Source: JADKAV01 sp963733395 | Lineage (GTDB): Bacteria > Actinomycetota > Actinomycetes > S36-B12 > UBA10799 | Reading direction: 5' to 3' | Length of the DNA stretch: 64,000 nucleotides | Assembly (NCBI GenBank): GCA_963733395.1 | Contig: CAVTCZ010000019.1 | Location: 620,001 to 684,000 of the forward strand | Shown here: piece by piece, positions 1-8,107 of the stretch | How the letters are laid out: each line of letters starts with the position of its first letter | How positions within the stretch are numbered: the stretch's first letter is position 1 | Position numbers and translations under genes: made by a program | The notes under the pieces: generated by a model | What the model saw: the letters and a program-made list of their open reading frames with translations, nothing else | The model's database searches: none | What the model was told of the DNA's origin: nothing

Positions 1-2
1 GC

Positions 3-761
3 GGGGAGCGGGCACCTGCCGGGGTGCGCTACGAACGCAAGGGCACGGTGCGGCAGTCGTGGGGTCAGCCGGTGGCCTGGGCCGGGCTGGACAAGGAAGC
101 GCCCACCGATGCCTGGGCTCTCGAAGACCTCGAGGGGGCCAAGGAGACGCTCACCGAGCGACTGGGCCAGGTCGACGCCGAACTCGAGGATGCCCGCGAG
201 GCGCTGCGGGCGGCTCGCGCCGCGGAGCGTGCGCAGGGCATCTCCCCGCAGGATCCCACGCCGCGGGCCGAGGAACTGGCCAAACAGGTGCAGGAAATCC
301 GCAAACGACAGATGGTCGTCCGGCAGCAGTTGGAGGGCGTGGACCTCGGGCTTGCGCCGGGTCCGTTGCCCGTCGAACCGGTGCACGGCCACCTGCATCA
401 CCGGGCCACCCCATTGACGCAAGCGGACAACGTCCGCAGTCGGTTGCTGCGGGTGTGGTCTGCGGCCTCGGCATCGGTCCTGCTGGCAGCCCTCGGAATC
501 CTGCTGTTGGTCGACACGACTGGTCTGCTGTGGCCGATCATCTGGATCGCGGTGGCGATGCTCGTGATCGAGGCCGTCCTGCGGCGGCGGCTGGCCAGTC
601 TGCTGCTGGCGTTCGCGATCACAGGCATGATCGCCATCGGAGTGTGGGCCGTGTGGTCGCTGTTCACGGGGAACCTGCGACTCGGGTTCGGCATCGTGCT
701 GCTGTTGGCTTCCATCTGGATGGCCGCCCAGACCGCCCGCGAGGGGATCCGTTCCCGCTGA
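3..761 (+). CDS. Coiled-coil plus multi-TM membrane protein, 5' truncated by window edge
   Basis: The frame is open from the left edge, so the start may lie outside the window; a GTG at 24 is the first candidate start inside it. The first ~110 residues are charged and heptad-like, with two stretches rich in E, A, R and L that suggest a coiled coil. The last ~100 residues hold three to four hydrophobic segments separated by short basic loops, ending in an Arg-rich tail. This suggests a membrane-anchored protein with a cytoplasmic coiled coil. I recognise no named family, and no catalytic motif is visible. It is followed by about 100 bases of spacer before the DUF5655 gene on the same strand. 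Confidence 0.7.
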   Translation, partial: GERAPAGVRYERKGTVRQSWGQPVAWAGLDKEAPTDAWALEDLEGAKETLTERLGQVDAELEDAREALRAARAAERAQGISPQDPTPRAEELAKQVQEIRKRQMVVRQQLEGVDLGLAPGPLPVEPVHGHLHHRATPLTQADNVRSRLLRVWSAASASVLLAALGILLLVDTTGLLWPIIWIAVAMLVIEAVLRRRLASLLLAFAITGMIAIGVWAVWSLFTGNLRLGFGIVLLLASIWMAAQTAREGIRSR

Positions 762-859
762 ACTATCCGGCCAGCGCGTGGTCGCCGCCATTCCTCGACA
801 CCTGAGGGCTGCATGTCGGTCCCGACCTGGCCTCGCAGCGATTCCCTTAGTCTCGATCC

Positions 860-1243
860 GTGGCGTCGAAACGGTGGGCGGAGCGGGGCGACGCCGAGGC
901 GTTCTTCGCCGGGGCGCCACTCGGGCTCGCGGTCTTCGACACAGTGGCCGCGGAAGTGGCCGCCTGTGGGGGTGCGGAGCTGCGGGTCGCGCCGACCCAG
1001 GTCGGGTGGGCGCGACGGCGCGGGTTCGCATTCCTGTGGAGCCCGTCGCGGTGGTTCGGTGCCCGGGGAGCGCCCCTGGTGTTGACAGTGGCGCTGCCCG
1101 ATCGTGCGGAGTCGCCGCGCTGGAAGCAGGTCGTCGAAGTCCGGCCCGGGTTGTGGAACCACCACCTCGAGGTCCGCGACGCCGCGGTGGTCGACGCCGA
1201 GGTGTTGGCGTGGGTGCGGGCGGCGTACGAGGCGGCCGGGTAG
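860..1243 (+). CDS. DUF5655 domain protein
   Basis: A 127-residue protein read from a GTG start. The opening FFAG..LGLAVFDTV and the later region with paired aromatic and basic residues (RRRGFAFLW, then WNHHLEV near the C terminus) resemble DUF5655, a small domain of unknown function widespread in Actinobacteria. The domain fills the whole protein. There are no membrane segments or signal peptide. It stands alone, with a convergent methyltransferase downstream. Function is unknown; the family call rests on recognising the sequence pattern. Confidence 0.7.
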   Translation: MASKRWAERGDAEAFFAGAPLGLAVFDTVAAEVAACGGAELRVAPTQVGWARRRGFAFLWSPSRWFGARGAPLVLTVALPDRAESPRWKQVVEVRPGLWNHHLEVRDAAVVDAEVLAWVRAAYEAAG

Positions 1244-1281
1244 CTGAAGTGCTGGCCGGGACGCACGCGTTTCCGGATTGC

Positions 1282-1751
1282 TCAGCGCGGGAGTGCGACA
1301 ACCGGCGTGTAGACGCCTGCGAGCACGGGCGGCTGAAGATCCACCACCCGCACCCCGGCGTGGGACAACTCGTCGACGGTCAGCGGGTGCGGTGCCAGGG
1401 CCAGTGCCCGGCGCACACGGCTCAACGGGGCCAGGGGCTCGAGTAGGCGATCTCGCGGCGGCACACCCGAGTCATCTCGGCGATGATGGCAGGCGCAGAT
1501 CACGCCCAGGAAGGCGGTGCTCACGACGGTGTCGAACGCGGTGTCCGGGAACGGCAGCGACCAGGCCTGCGCGCACACCCGGCTCCCCGTCGCCCGGCTG
1601 AGCATCGACAGGCTCGCATCGACGCCCGTGCCCCGGGAGCCGATCAGGTGCACCAGGTGGCCCGTGCCGCAGCCCACGTCGAGCACCGAGCCGTGCAGCC
1701 CGCGGGCGAAGTCCCGCCGGACCCGCCGGCAACAGTGTCCCAGCGGTTCAT
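1282..1751 (-). CDS. Class I SAM-dependent methyltransferase, frame-broken
   Basis: The ATG at 1751 lies one base after the stop of the radical SAM gene, so the two are translationally coupled. The start reads MNRWDTVA, typical of small methyltransferases, but the SAM-binding motif VLDVGCGTG lies in another frame, so a shift is needed near 1700-1720. A second pair of shifts near 1450-1500 would restore a typical AEMTRVCRR helix before the frame returns to RLLEPLAPLSRVRRAL. The bridged product is about 155 residues, short for the fold. The likely role is methylating a product of the partner enzyme. Substrate is unknown. It is either indel-damaged in the data or a decaying gene. Confidence 0.6.
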
Positions 1752-1752
1752 C

Positions 1753-3045
1753 TCACGCTTGCCGATCGGTGAGCGTCCGCTCCATCAGCCTGCTGGCCAC
1801 CCGCCACGGCATCCCCGACCGGGCGCGGGATGTCTGTGCCCAGGGCACGTGCGAGCCCTCGGCCCGGTGCTCGGCCAGCATCTGCGACCACAGCGGTTCG
1901 ATGAACTGGTAGGTCACCCAGCGTTCGAGATCGTGGTAGCGGTCGAAGCCCTTCGCGGTCAACCGGTAGTCGCCGTCATCGCGGTGTAGCAGGCCGGCAC
2001 CGGTCAGAGGCGCGAGTCCGGCCCGCAGCAGATCCACCCAGTGTCCGTACCGGGGCTTCAGGGTGGCGGGACTGACCCCACCCGCGTACGCCTGCCAGAA
2101 GGCGTCGTAGGCCATCCCGCCGGGCCGGTTCAGATGCAGCCACCTCGCGATCGGCAGGCGGTCGTCCTCGAGGGCCTGCATGTAGGTCAGCAGGCCGAAG
2201 TGGTTGACGTAGAAGTCCTGACCGGCGAAGGAGGAGCTCCCCGCCCCCATCCCCAGGAAACGGCGCCTGGTGATGGACGTGTAGGGCGCCGAGCCGATCC
2301 GGTTGAAGGTCCACACCGATCGACGCTCATAGCCCATCCGGCCTGCCAGATCCGTGACCTCGGCCAGGACCTGATGCTCGCGCCGGCGATCGTGTCGGGC
2401 GGTGCCGAAGGGGGTGTAGCCGAAACGCATGAGCGGGTAGGTGCTCACCTGGTCGACGCCGAGGTCGAAGCAGCTGCGCACATCCGCCAGGAAAGCGCCG
2501 GGGAACTGCGTGGGCTGTTCCAGCGCGACATCGACGATCAGGTCCACATCGACCAACGCGAACCGGTCGAGGGCGTTGGCGACCGCCGCACGTGACTGGG
2601 CTGCGTCGTGCGGTCGGTGCAGGTGCTGCAGGACCCCGTCATGGAAGGACTGCGCCCCGATGCTGACGGCATCGAATCCGATGTCGTGCAGGTGGTCGAG
2701 CCGCTCCCGGGTCCCGTGCAACGGCAGGACCTCGATGGCTCGCTCGCCGGTGACGGGGATGCGTGCCAGCAACGGCGCGAGTCGGTCGGGATACAGCGTC
2801 GGCGTCCCGCCTCCCACGTACAACGACGTGAACGGCGCGGTGAAGACGGCCAGGTAGGCGTCAACCTCAGCGTCCAGCGCAGCGAAGTACCGGTCGGCGA
2901 GGTCCTGGCGCGCGAGCACCTTGTTGTAAGGGCAGAACGGGCAGATCCACTCGCAGAAGGGGACGTGCAGATAGGCGCCGAGTGGACCGTCGAACGACCG
3001 CGCCACTTCGGCTGGGCGCAACTGCGTGGGCTGGTGCCCGACCAC
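1753..3045 (-). CDS. HemW-like radical SAM protein (coproporphyrinogen III oxidase family)
   Basis: The 430-residue protein carries the radical SAM signature HVPFCEWICPFC, with Cys31, Cys35 and Cys38 holding the 4Fe-4S cluster, followed by the SAM-binding YVGGGTPT motif. The family includes HemW haem chaperones and oxygen-independent coproporphyrinogen oxidases. The C-terminal half looks like a HemN_C helical domain. I chose the GTG at 3045 because residues further upstream overlap the divergent monooxygenase promoter and lack domain character. The next gene is a methyltransferase one base away, which suggests a two-step modification rather than core haem synthesis. The exact substrate cannot be read from the sequence. 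Confidence 0.82.
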   Translation of the reverse strand: MVGHQPTQLRPAEVARSFDGPLGAYLHVPFCEWICPFCPYNKVLARQDLADRYFAALDAEVDAYLAVFTAPFTSLYVGGGTPTLYPDRLAPLLARIPVTGERAIEVLPLHGTRERLDHLHDIGFDAVSIGAQSFHDGVLQHLHRPHDAAQSRAAVANALDRFALVDVDLIVDVALEQPTQFPGAFLADVRSCFDLGVDQVSTYPLMRFGYTPFGTARHDRRREHQVLAEVTDLAGRMGYERRSVWTFNRIGSAPYTSITRRRFLGMGAGSSSFAGQDFYVNHFGLLTYMQALEDDRLPIARWLHLNRPGGMAYDAFWQAYAGGVSPATLKPRYGHWVDLLRAGLAPLTGAGLLHRDDGDYRLTAKGFDRYHDLERWVTYQFIEPLWSQMLAEHRAEGSHVPWAQTSRARSGMPWRVASRLMERTLTDRQA

Positions 3046-3093
3046 ACGGCCATTGTCCCACGAGTGCGGGCCGCCGGATGGGACAGTGGGCGG

Positions 3094-4239
3094 GTGGACG
3101 TTGCTGTCATCGGAGCCGGCATCGGGGGATTGAGTGTCGCGCTGGCACTGCAGAAAGTGGGCATCCACGCCCGCGTGTACGAGCAGGCCCCGGAGATCGG
3201 CGCTGTCGGCGCGGGTGTGGGGCTGTGGCCCGGAGCGCTGCGCAGCCTGCGCGAGATCGGCGTGGCGGACGCTTTCTGGGAGTTGCCGGTCTGTCGCTTC
3301 CGGTGGGCCGAGACGGCCACCGCCGACGGCCGGCCGATCACGGGTTTCGATGTCAGCGCCATGACCGGCGGGTTGGGCTACGTCGTGCGCCGCAGCGACC
3401 TGCACGCGGCGCTCCGGGCCCCACTTGCCGCCGATGCCGTCCTGACCGGCAGGCAGTTGACGGCGATCCAGCAGGACCCTGCCGGAGTCGACCTGCAGTT
3501 TGCGGACGGTTCCGGGGCACGGGCAGAAGTGGTGATCGGCGCGGATGGCCTGAACTCGGTGGTGCGGACCGCACTTCTGGGGTTCGCACCACCCCGGTAC
3601 AGCGGTGAGACCGCCTACCGCGGCCTGACCGGATTCGCCGTCGACGATCCCGGGATGATGCGTGAGTTGCAGGGCGCTGGGCATCGCGGGGCCGTGCATC
3701 CGATCGATGACCGCACCGCGTATTGGTGGGCGACCCGCAGAGCGCCGCAGGGTCGATCGGAAACGGCCGCGGAGCGCAAGGAGGTGCTGCTAGGGGCGTT
3801 CGCCGGGTGGGCCGGCGGGTTGCCGGAGGCGATCGCGGCGACCCCCGCTGCGGCGATCCTGAAGAACGACCTGTGCGACCGACGTCCGGTCTCGAAGTGG
3901 TCGGACGGGCGCGTCACGCTTCTGGGTGATGCCGCACATCCGACGACGCCGAACCTGGGTCTGGGCGGGTGCATGGCCATCGAGGATGCCCTTGTGCTGG
4001 CCCGTGCGTTCCGGGAGAACAGCGGGTACGGTCCCGCCTTCGCGCAGTACGAGTTCGAACGCCACGCCCGCGCCGCGGAGGTGGTCAAGATGTCCCGGCT
4101 CATGGGCAGGTTCGGTTCGATCCGCAATCCCGCCCTGGCGCGGGGTTGGCGGGTCGCGAATCGTCTCACCCCGACGCGTGTTGCTGCGGGGATGCTGGCC
4201 CGGGAGGTGACGTTCGAGCCCGGCCCACTGGTGCGATGA
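3094..4239 (+). CDS. FAD-dependent aromatic-type monooxygenase
   Basis: A 381-residue flavoprotein of the p-hydroxybenzoate hydroxylase/UbiH class. It shows the N-terminal Rossmann motif GAGIGG (residues 7-12) and the GDAAHPTTPNLGLGG motif that binds the flavin ribityl and phosphate. A central VVIGADGLNSVVR matches the DG motif that contacts both FAD and NAD(P)H. Start is the GTG at 3094, which places the dinucleotide fold at the usual distance from the N terminus. The frame continues upstream but without domain content. It is transcribed divergently from the radical SAM gene with only ~50 bases between starts. The likely reaction is hydroxylation or epoxidation of a small hydrophobic substrate. 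Confidence 0.85.
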   Translation: MDVAVIGAGIGGLSVALALQKVGIHARVYEQAPEIGAVGAGVGLWPGALRSLREIGVADAFWELPVCRFRWAETATADGRPITGFDVSAMTGGLGYVVRRSDLHAALRAPLAADAVLTGRQLTAIQQDPAGVDLQFADGSGARAEVVIGADGLNSVVRTALLGFAPPRYSGETAYRGLTGFAVDDPGMMRELQGAGHRGAVHPIDDRTAYWWATRRAPQGRSETAAERKEVLLGAFAGWAGGLPEAIAATPAAAILKNDLCDRRPVSKWSDGRVTLLGDAAHPTTPNLGLGGCMAIEDALVLARAFRENSGYGPAFAQYEFERHARAAEVVKMSRLMGRFGSIRNPALARGWRVANRLTPTRVAAGMLAREVTFEPGPLVR

Positions 4240-4241
4240 AA

Positions 4242-4275
4242 CGTCGGGCTCCCGGTCTGCACTGGGAGCCCGACG
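4242..4275. terminator. Bidirectional hairpin terminator between convergent genes
   Basis: A perfect 12-bp stem (arms 4242-4253 and 4264-4275) with a 10-base loop sits just after the monooxygenase stop and before the convergent padR stop. There is no T-tract, as is common for actinobacterial hairpin terminators. Confidence 0.65.
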
Positions 4276-4312
4276 CCCGGACCAGTTCGAGGAGAACCGG
4301 ACGGCTGTACCG

Positions 4313-4885
4313 TCAGTCGGCGAGCATGCGGTAGATCTTCTTGCGCGCCTCCGCGAGCACCGCCACTGCGGCGGTGATCTGCTCGGGGTCCTCGAGTTGA
4401 CTGACCTGCCAGACGGCCGCCCCGAGCTGCTTGCCCTCGGCCCACAGTCTCGTGGTTTCATCCGACTCGTCGTCGGCGTCGCGAGCCCACGGCTCGCCCC
4501 ACTCCTCCCGCTGCTGCTCCACCAGGGTCTTGCCTGCCGGCGTCAACGAGAAGGTGCGGCGTCCCTCCTCCTGGGAGGGTTGCACCAGCCCTTCCTTGGA
4601 GAGTCGCTTCAGTACGGGATAGATGGAGCCGGGGGAGGGGCGCCAACGGCCCTCGCTGCGGTCCGCGAGTTCGGTGATGATCTCGTAGCCGTGCCGCGGC
4701 TGTTCGTCGAGCAGCAGCAGGATGGCCAGTCGGACGTCCCCGCGGTCGCGGCGTGCACGCGGCGGGGGGCCCCAGGGTCCGCCCGGACCCCAGGTGCCGT
4801 GGTGGCGTCGGGGGCCGCCCCGGCGCTTGCTGGGACGGTCGGTTGTCATGAATGCCCAGGGGGGCATCGGGTGTGCGTAACTCAT
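4313..4885 (-). CDS. PadR family transcriptional regulator
   Basis: A 190-residue protein with a basic, Gly/Pro/Arg-rich N terminus of ~45 residues, then a PadR winged helix: VRLAILLLLDEQPRHGYEII, followed by GSIYPVLKRLSKEGLV and an EEGRRTFSLTPAGK wing. The C-terminal helices include a WQVSQLE segment for dimerisation. PadR proteins repress stress or efflux genes and usually their own gene. A strong AAGGAG ribosome site precedes the ATG. Palindromic AT-rich sequence lies 20-60 bases upstream and is probably its operator. No obvious efflux target is adjacent, and the two-component remnant upstream may be what it once controlled. Confidence 0.88.
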   Translation of the reverse strand: MSYAHPMPPWAFMTTDRPSKRRGGPRRHHGTWGPGGPWGPPPRARRDRGDVRLAILLLLDEQPRHGYEIITELADRSEGRWRPSPGSIYPVLKRLSKEGLVQPSQEEGRRTFSLTPAGKTLVEQQREEWGEPWARDADDESDETTRLWAEGKQLGAAVWQVSQLEDPEQITAAVAVLAEARKKIYRMLAD

Positions 4886-4904
4886 TGGTTGACTCCTTCA
4901 AGTC

Positions 4905-4945
4905 TCATATCGCTAGTAGTCGCGATGCACTAACGATATATCGCA
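4905..4945. promoter_or_regulatory. Putative PadR operator/promoter region
   Basis: An unusually AT-rich patch upstream of padR contains a perfect 10-bp palindrome, CGATATATCG (4934-4943), plus GCGAT and ATCGC half-sites and a second ATATCG about 25 bases away. PadR regulators often bind such repeats in their own promoters. The assignment is an inference from position and symmetry. Confidence 0.5.
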
Positions 4946-4958
4946 ACTGTTACCGAAG

Positions 4959-5170
4959 TCAACCGGTCTGCTGGATTCCCTCCAGGCGGTGGCCGGTCAT
5001 GTCCGGCAACCCGAGATCGAGGACGATCGCGTCGATGTCCTGCCGGGTGGCGGCGGCAGGGCGTCGGCGCCGGTTGCCGCGCCGACCACCTCGAAGCCGC
5101 GGGCCGCCAGGGTCAGTGACAGCGCCCGGAGCATTTGCGGGTCGTCCTCCACCAGCAGCAGGCGGGTCAT
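4959..5170 (-). pseudogene. Truncated response regulator receiver domain
   Basis: Starts at ATG 5170, overlapping the kinase stop as ATGA. The first 37 residues read MTRLLLVEDDPQMLRALSLT and continue as a normal receiver domain. A frame break near 5057 is needed to reach DAIVLDLGLPDMTG, which carries the phospho-acceptor Asp. Translation then stops at 4959 after only ~70 codons. The rest of the receiver and the whole DNA-binding domain are missing, replaced by the padR promoter. This is a remnant, not a working regulator. Confidence 0.75.
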
Positions 5171-5508
5171 CGGGCCACGTCCAACCGGACGCGCATGGTC
5201 AATCCGCCGCCGGAGGTCACCTCGGGGGTGAGGGTCGCGCCCATGGAGTCGCAGAAGCGTGCTGCGATGGCCAGCCCCAGGCCCAGTCCTCCTGGTGCCC
5301 GGTCCCCGGAGGTCGTGAAGGGTTCGAAGAGGTGTTCCCGCTCGATATCGGGAAGTCCCAGCCCGTGGTCCTCGACGTCCACCACCACGCCGTCCGGGGA
5401 TTGCCGGGCGCGCACTGCCACCGGTGGCAAGCCGTGCCGGAGGGCATTGGCCACGAGGTTGGCCAGCACCCGTTCGAGCAGCCGTACAAATGCCGGGAAA
5501 CGTGCCGC
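5167..5508 (-). pseudogene. C-terminal fragment of a sensor histidine kinase
   Basis: Only the HATPase end of a kinase is present. It shows the N box (LANLVANALRHG), the G1 box (DVEDHGLGLP), the F box (LFEPF) and the G2 box (GGLGLGLAIA). The sensor, HAMP and His-box regions are absent, and the frame is closed upstream by a TGA at 5509-5511 just before the divergent lipoprotein gene. The 4-base ATGA overlap with the receiver fragment shows these were once a coupled kinase-regulator operon. Both were cut at their outer ends. Confidence 0.75.
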
Positions 5509-5529
5509 TCAACAGGCCATGGTTGGGGT

Positions 5530-6384
5530 GTGAGACGACTGTTGCCGCTGCTGGCCCTGGTGCTGGCCGGTTGCGGGCGCCTGGAGGAACTGCAGTACGA
5601 ACCGCCCGTCACACCCGCGCAGTGGTGCGAACAGCGGCCGTGCGTGGATGTCGGGGGGACTGTGCTCAACGAGCCGCTGGGCACCTTCCTCGTCTTCTTC
5701 CTGGCCGCGCTGTGGGTGGCAGTGGGGGTGTGGTTCCTAGTCACGCGGCGCGGGCAGCGCTCCCGCGGCTGGCTGGGGATCGCCTTGGTCCTCAGTGGGC
5801 TCGGTGCGGCGCAGGCCGGGGTGAGCTACCAGGCCTTCAGCTACGAGCTCAAGTGCGCCGGGCGGGAGTTCTGCTCGTTCACCAACGGCTTCGAGGTGGG
5901 CTACAGCGTGACCCAGGCCTGGAGCGTCAGTGCGATGGTGATTGCCGCGGCCTTCGCTTGTGCTGTGGCCGGCGGGCGGCGGGCGATTGTCGTCTACGCG
6001 GTCGTGAACGCGGTTGTGTACTGCGCGGTGGCGGTCGTCGGCGTGTACCTCCCGAGCGCGCTGCTGCTGTCGTTCGAAGTGCTGATGCTGTTCGCGCTGC
6101 CCGGGATCGTCATCATCAGCATGGTCGCCTGGCGTCACTACCGGGCAACCGGTGATCGCGGTGTCCGCGGGATCTTCATCGCCGCGCTGGCCTTGGTCGC
6201 GGTGAACATCGCGTACTTCGGCTACTACGCCGCAGGAGTCACCGAGGCCCTGTGGGACGACGGGAACGGGTTCTACTTCTCGGCCAACGACGTACTGCAC
6301 ATCGGGTTGATCGCGTGGCTGGTGTACATCGCGGTTGCGCTGGGCCCGACACTGCGGGACCGGGACGCTGTCAGCCCTCGATGA
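5530..6384 (+). CDS. Multi-pass membrane protein with lipobox
   Basis: A 284-residue protein starting at GTG 5530. The N terminus MRRLLPLLALVLAGCG has a classical lipobox (LAGC), suggesting lipid attachment at Cys15. A short periplasmic stretch with paired Cys (WCEQRPCVD) is followed by about seven hydrophobic helices. A second Cys pair lies in a loop (KCAGREFCSF). No enzymatic motif is seen and I do not recognise the family. The last 14 bases overlap the end of the convergent NlpC/P60 gene. An extracellular-loop role, possibly sensing or transport, is speculative. Confidence 0.75.
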   Translation: MRRLLPLLALVLAGCGRLEELQYEPPVTPAQWCEQRPCVDVGGTVLNEPLGTFLVFFLAALWVAVGVWFLVTRRGQRSRGWLGIALVLSGLGAAQAGVSYQAFSYELKCAGREFCSFTNGFEVGYSVTQAWSVSAMVIAAAFACAVAGGRRAIVVYAVVNAVVYCAVAVVGVYLPSALLLSFEVLMLFALPGIVIISMVAWRHYRATGDRGVRGIFIAALALVAVNIAYFGYYAAGVTEALWDDGNGFYFSANDVLHIGLIAWLVYIAVALGPTLRDRDAVSPR

Positions 6385-6934
6385 TGCGACCGGCGCCGGC
6401 GAACCGGGCGCGGTAGTAGCCCATGTTGATGCTGTCGATGCGTACCCCGCTTCGGGGGTTCGTGGCGTGGATCATCCGGCCCTTGCCGATGTACATGGAG
6501 ACGTGCTGGGAGCCGCCGGGGCCGAAGAAGAGCAGGTCGCCTGGCTTGAGGTGCTTGCGTCCCACGCGGCGGACCTTGTTCATCTGCGCGCCGGAGTAGT
6601 GCGGCAAGTACTTGCCGAGGGCGGTCTTGTAGACCCACATGGTGAACCCCGAGCAGTCGAACGCGTTGGGGCCCGACGCGCCGCCCACGTAGCGGTCGCC
6701 CTTCTGATTCAGGGCCACGCGGACCAGTGAGGAACGCTGCCGGTTGGCGCGCTCCCGGGCTGCCGCGCGCTTGTCCCGCAGTGTCTGGGCGCGCTTCTGG
6801 GCGGGGGACAGTGTGGTGGTCGTGGCGGGCGCCGGGGTGTCGGCTGCCTGGGCCGGAAGGCCGGTGAAGGCGACGGCCGCGCCGGCGATGCCGACAGTGG
6901 CCAGGCGAATGGAAATGGCAGGCGTGAACGCCAT
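6371..6934 (-). CDS. Secreted NlpC/P60 peptidoglycan hydrolase
   Basis: A 187-residue protein with a Sec-type signal peptide (cleavage likely after AQA near residue 30), a charged helical linker, and an NlpC/P60 domain. The catalytic Cys94 sits in DCSGF, with His144 (GSQHVSMYIG) and His156 (MIHATN) completing the triad. These enzymes cleave D-gamma-Glu-diaminopimelate bonds in cell-wall peptides. A clear AAGGAG ribosome site precedes the ATG. The 5' leader contains a ydaO-type riboswitch, so expression is probably controlled by c-di-AMP. A close paralogue lies at 51438-52004 but lacks this leader. Confidence 0.92.
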   Translation of the reverse strand: MAFTPAISIRLATVGIAGAAVAFTGLPAQAADTPAPATTTTLSPAQKRAQTLRDKRAAARERANRQRSSLVRVALNQKGDRYVGGASGPNAFDCSGFTMWVYKTALGKYLPHYSGAQMNKVRRVGRKHLKPGDLLFFGPGGSQHVSMYIGKGRMIHATNPRSGVRIDSINMGYYRARFAGAGRIIEG

Positions 6935-6956
6935 GCGTTGTCAACTCCTTCTCATG

Positions 6957-7100
6957 CCGCCTACCGGGTTAGCTGACGGGCTCGAGGAGAGAAGTCCTCT
7001 ACCGACTCATGTCGGATACGCCCCAACTGCTTGGGTCCCCGGTGCGCTCACGCGCTTCGGCGGATTGGTCCGTCCGCGGGCCAACCCACGAATTTCGTTG
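6957..7100 (-). promoter_or_regulatory. ydaO-yuaA (c-di-AMP) riboswitch in nlpC leader
   Basis: On the minus strand the leader ends with CCCGTCAGCTAACCCGGTAG (7-26 bases upstream of the AAGGAG site), which matches the highly conserved 3' block of actinobacterial ydaO riboswitches. Further upstream are a GGGGACCCA segment and TTGGGGCGTATCC, corresponding to the other conserved core (GGGGACCCA ... GGGGTGAATC), and a hairpin in between. In Streptomyces this class represses cell-wall hydrolase genes when c-di-AMP is high. The 5' boundary is approximate. Function is inferred from conservation and position. Confidence 0.85.
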
Positions 7101-7230
7101 TCGAACCAACTACTCATCGACGGTAACTGCCGTGAAGGTGATCTTGGGCAGCGGGTTGCGTGATGTCGGTCACAGGCCCGATTTGTCCACAGATCCAGCT
7201 CGCCGCCCCCGCGCTGTCCGCCGGTGACGG

Positions 7231-8107
7231 ATGCTGACCGGCGTGGACAACGCTGACACCGTGCGGTGGCTCCTCGACGACGGGGATGGGCTGGTGACGC
7301 GTCAGCAGTTGCGCAGGGCCGGGGTCGGCCAGCGCTGGCTGCACCGGCGCTTGGCCGACGGCGACCTCGTGCAGATCCTGCCCGGAGTCATCGCCGCCGC
7401 CCCCGGACAGGATCCGCATGTGTGGATGCGCGCGGCCCTGCTGCAGGCTGGCCCGGATGCCGCGCTCACCCATGTCAGCGCACTGGCGAACTGGGGTCTG
7501 TGGCGGGGCTCGGCCCTACCGCCGCACGTGGCGGTCCCGCGCCCGGGTGCTCGTAGGCGGCGGGCATGCGCATCCACACCCGTCGGCCCGGGCCCTGGGT
7601 GGTGCGTAATGGCCTGCCGACGGTTGAGCCCTGCGAGGCGCTCATCTCTGCGGCTTTCGACCTCTCCATCGACGAACTTCGCTTCGTGGCGATGGAGGCC
7701 ATCTGGCTCGGTTTGCTGACACCTTCAGACCTCGCGTGCACCAAGGGTCTCCCGCGCCAGGTGATGGGGAAGTTGCGACTCCTCGCCGAGGAAGCCGCTG
7801 CCGGTGCGCGAATCTGGCGGTGAGGCCAAGTACTGGCGGCTGCTCAAGGAGTCGCACTTGCCGACCCCCCGGCTCCAAGTCTGGCTGCAGACCGCCCGGG
7901 GGTGGAAGCGATTGGATGCCTACTGGGACGAGATCCAACTGGGGGTGGAGATCGACGGTTGGGAGCAGCACGGGACGAAGCAGGCATTCGGTCGCGACCG
8001 TCGCCGCCAGAACGCCATCCATGGGACTGGGGCGGTACTCATCGGGTTCAGCGTGGATCGCCCGCTCCGCGTGGCTCCGACACAGGCCTCGGCTCACAGC
8101 TCCATGA
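7231..8107 (+). pseudogene. AbiEi-like winged helix / DUF559 nuclease-like protein, frame-broken
   Basis: Three successive frames carry one protein. 7231-~7555 is a winged helix of the AbiEi_4 type (GLVTRQQLRRAGV ... LPGVIAAAP). 7566-~7800 has the middle domain beginning MRIHTRRPGPWVVRNGLPTV. 7804 onward contains a DUF559/PD-(D/E)xK-like end (RLDAYWDEIQLGVEIDGWEQH). In Actinobacteria this is a common stand-alone single protein, not necessarily a toxin partner. The C terminus appears lost or frame-shifted where it meets the convergent yciO-like gene. Two or more breaks make it either indel-damaged or a pseudogene. Confidence 0.65.

Noticed and set aside
2608..3093. Upstream extension of the monooxygenase frame
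   Set aside because: It is antisense to the radical SAM gene; the FAD-binding loop fixes the start at 3094.
3046..3699. Long N-terminal extension of the radical SAM frame
   Set aside because: It runs antisense through the flavin monooxygenase gene, has no domain content and the natural start is GTG 3045.
7231..8107. Complete AbiEi/AbiEii toxin-antitoxin pair
   Set aside because: Only the AbiEi-like wing and a DUF559-like end are present; no AbiEii nucleotidyltransferase gene follows.
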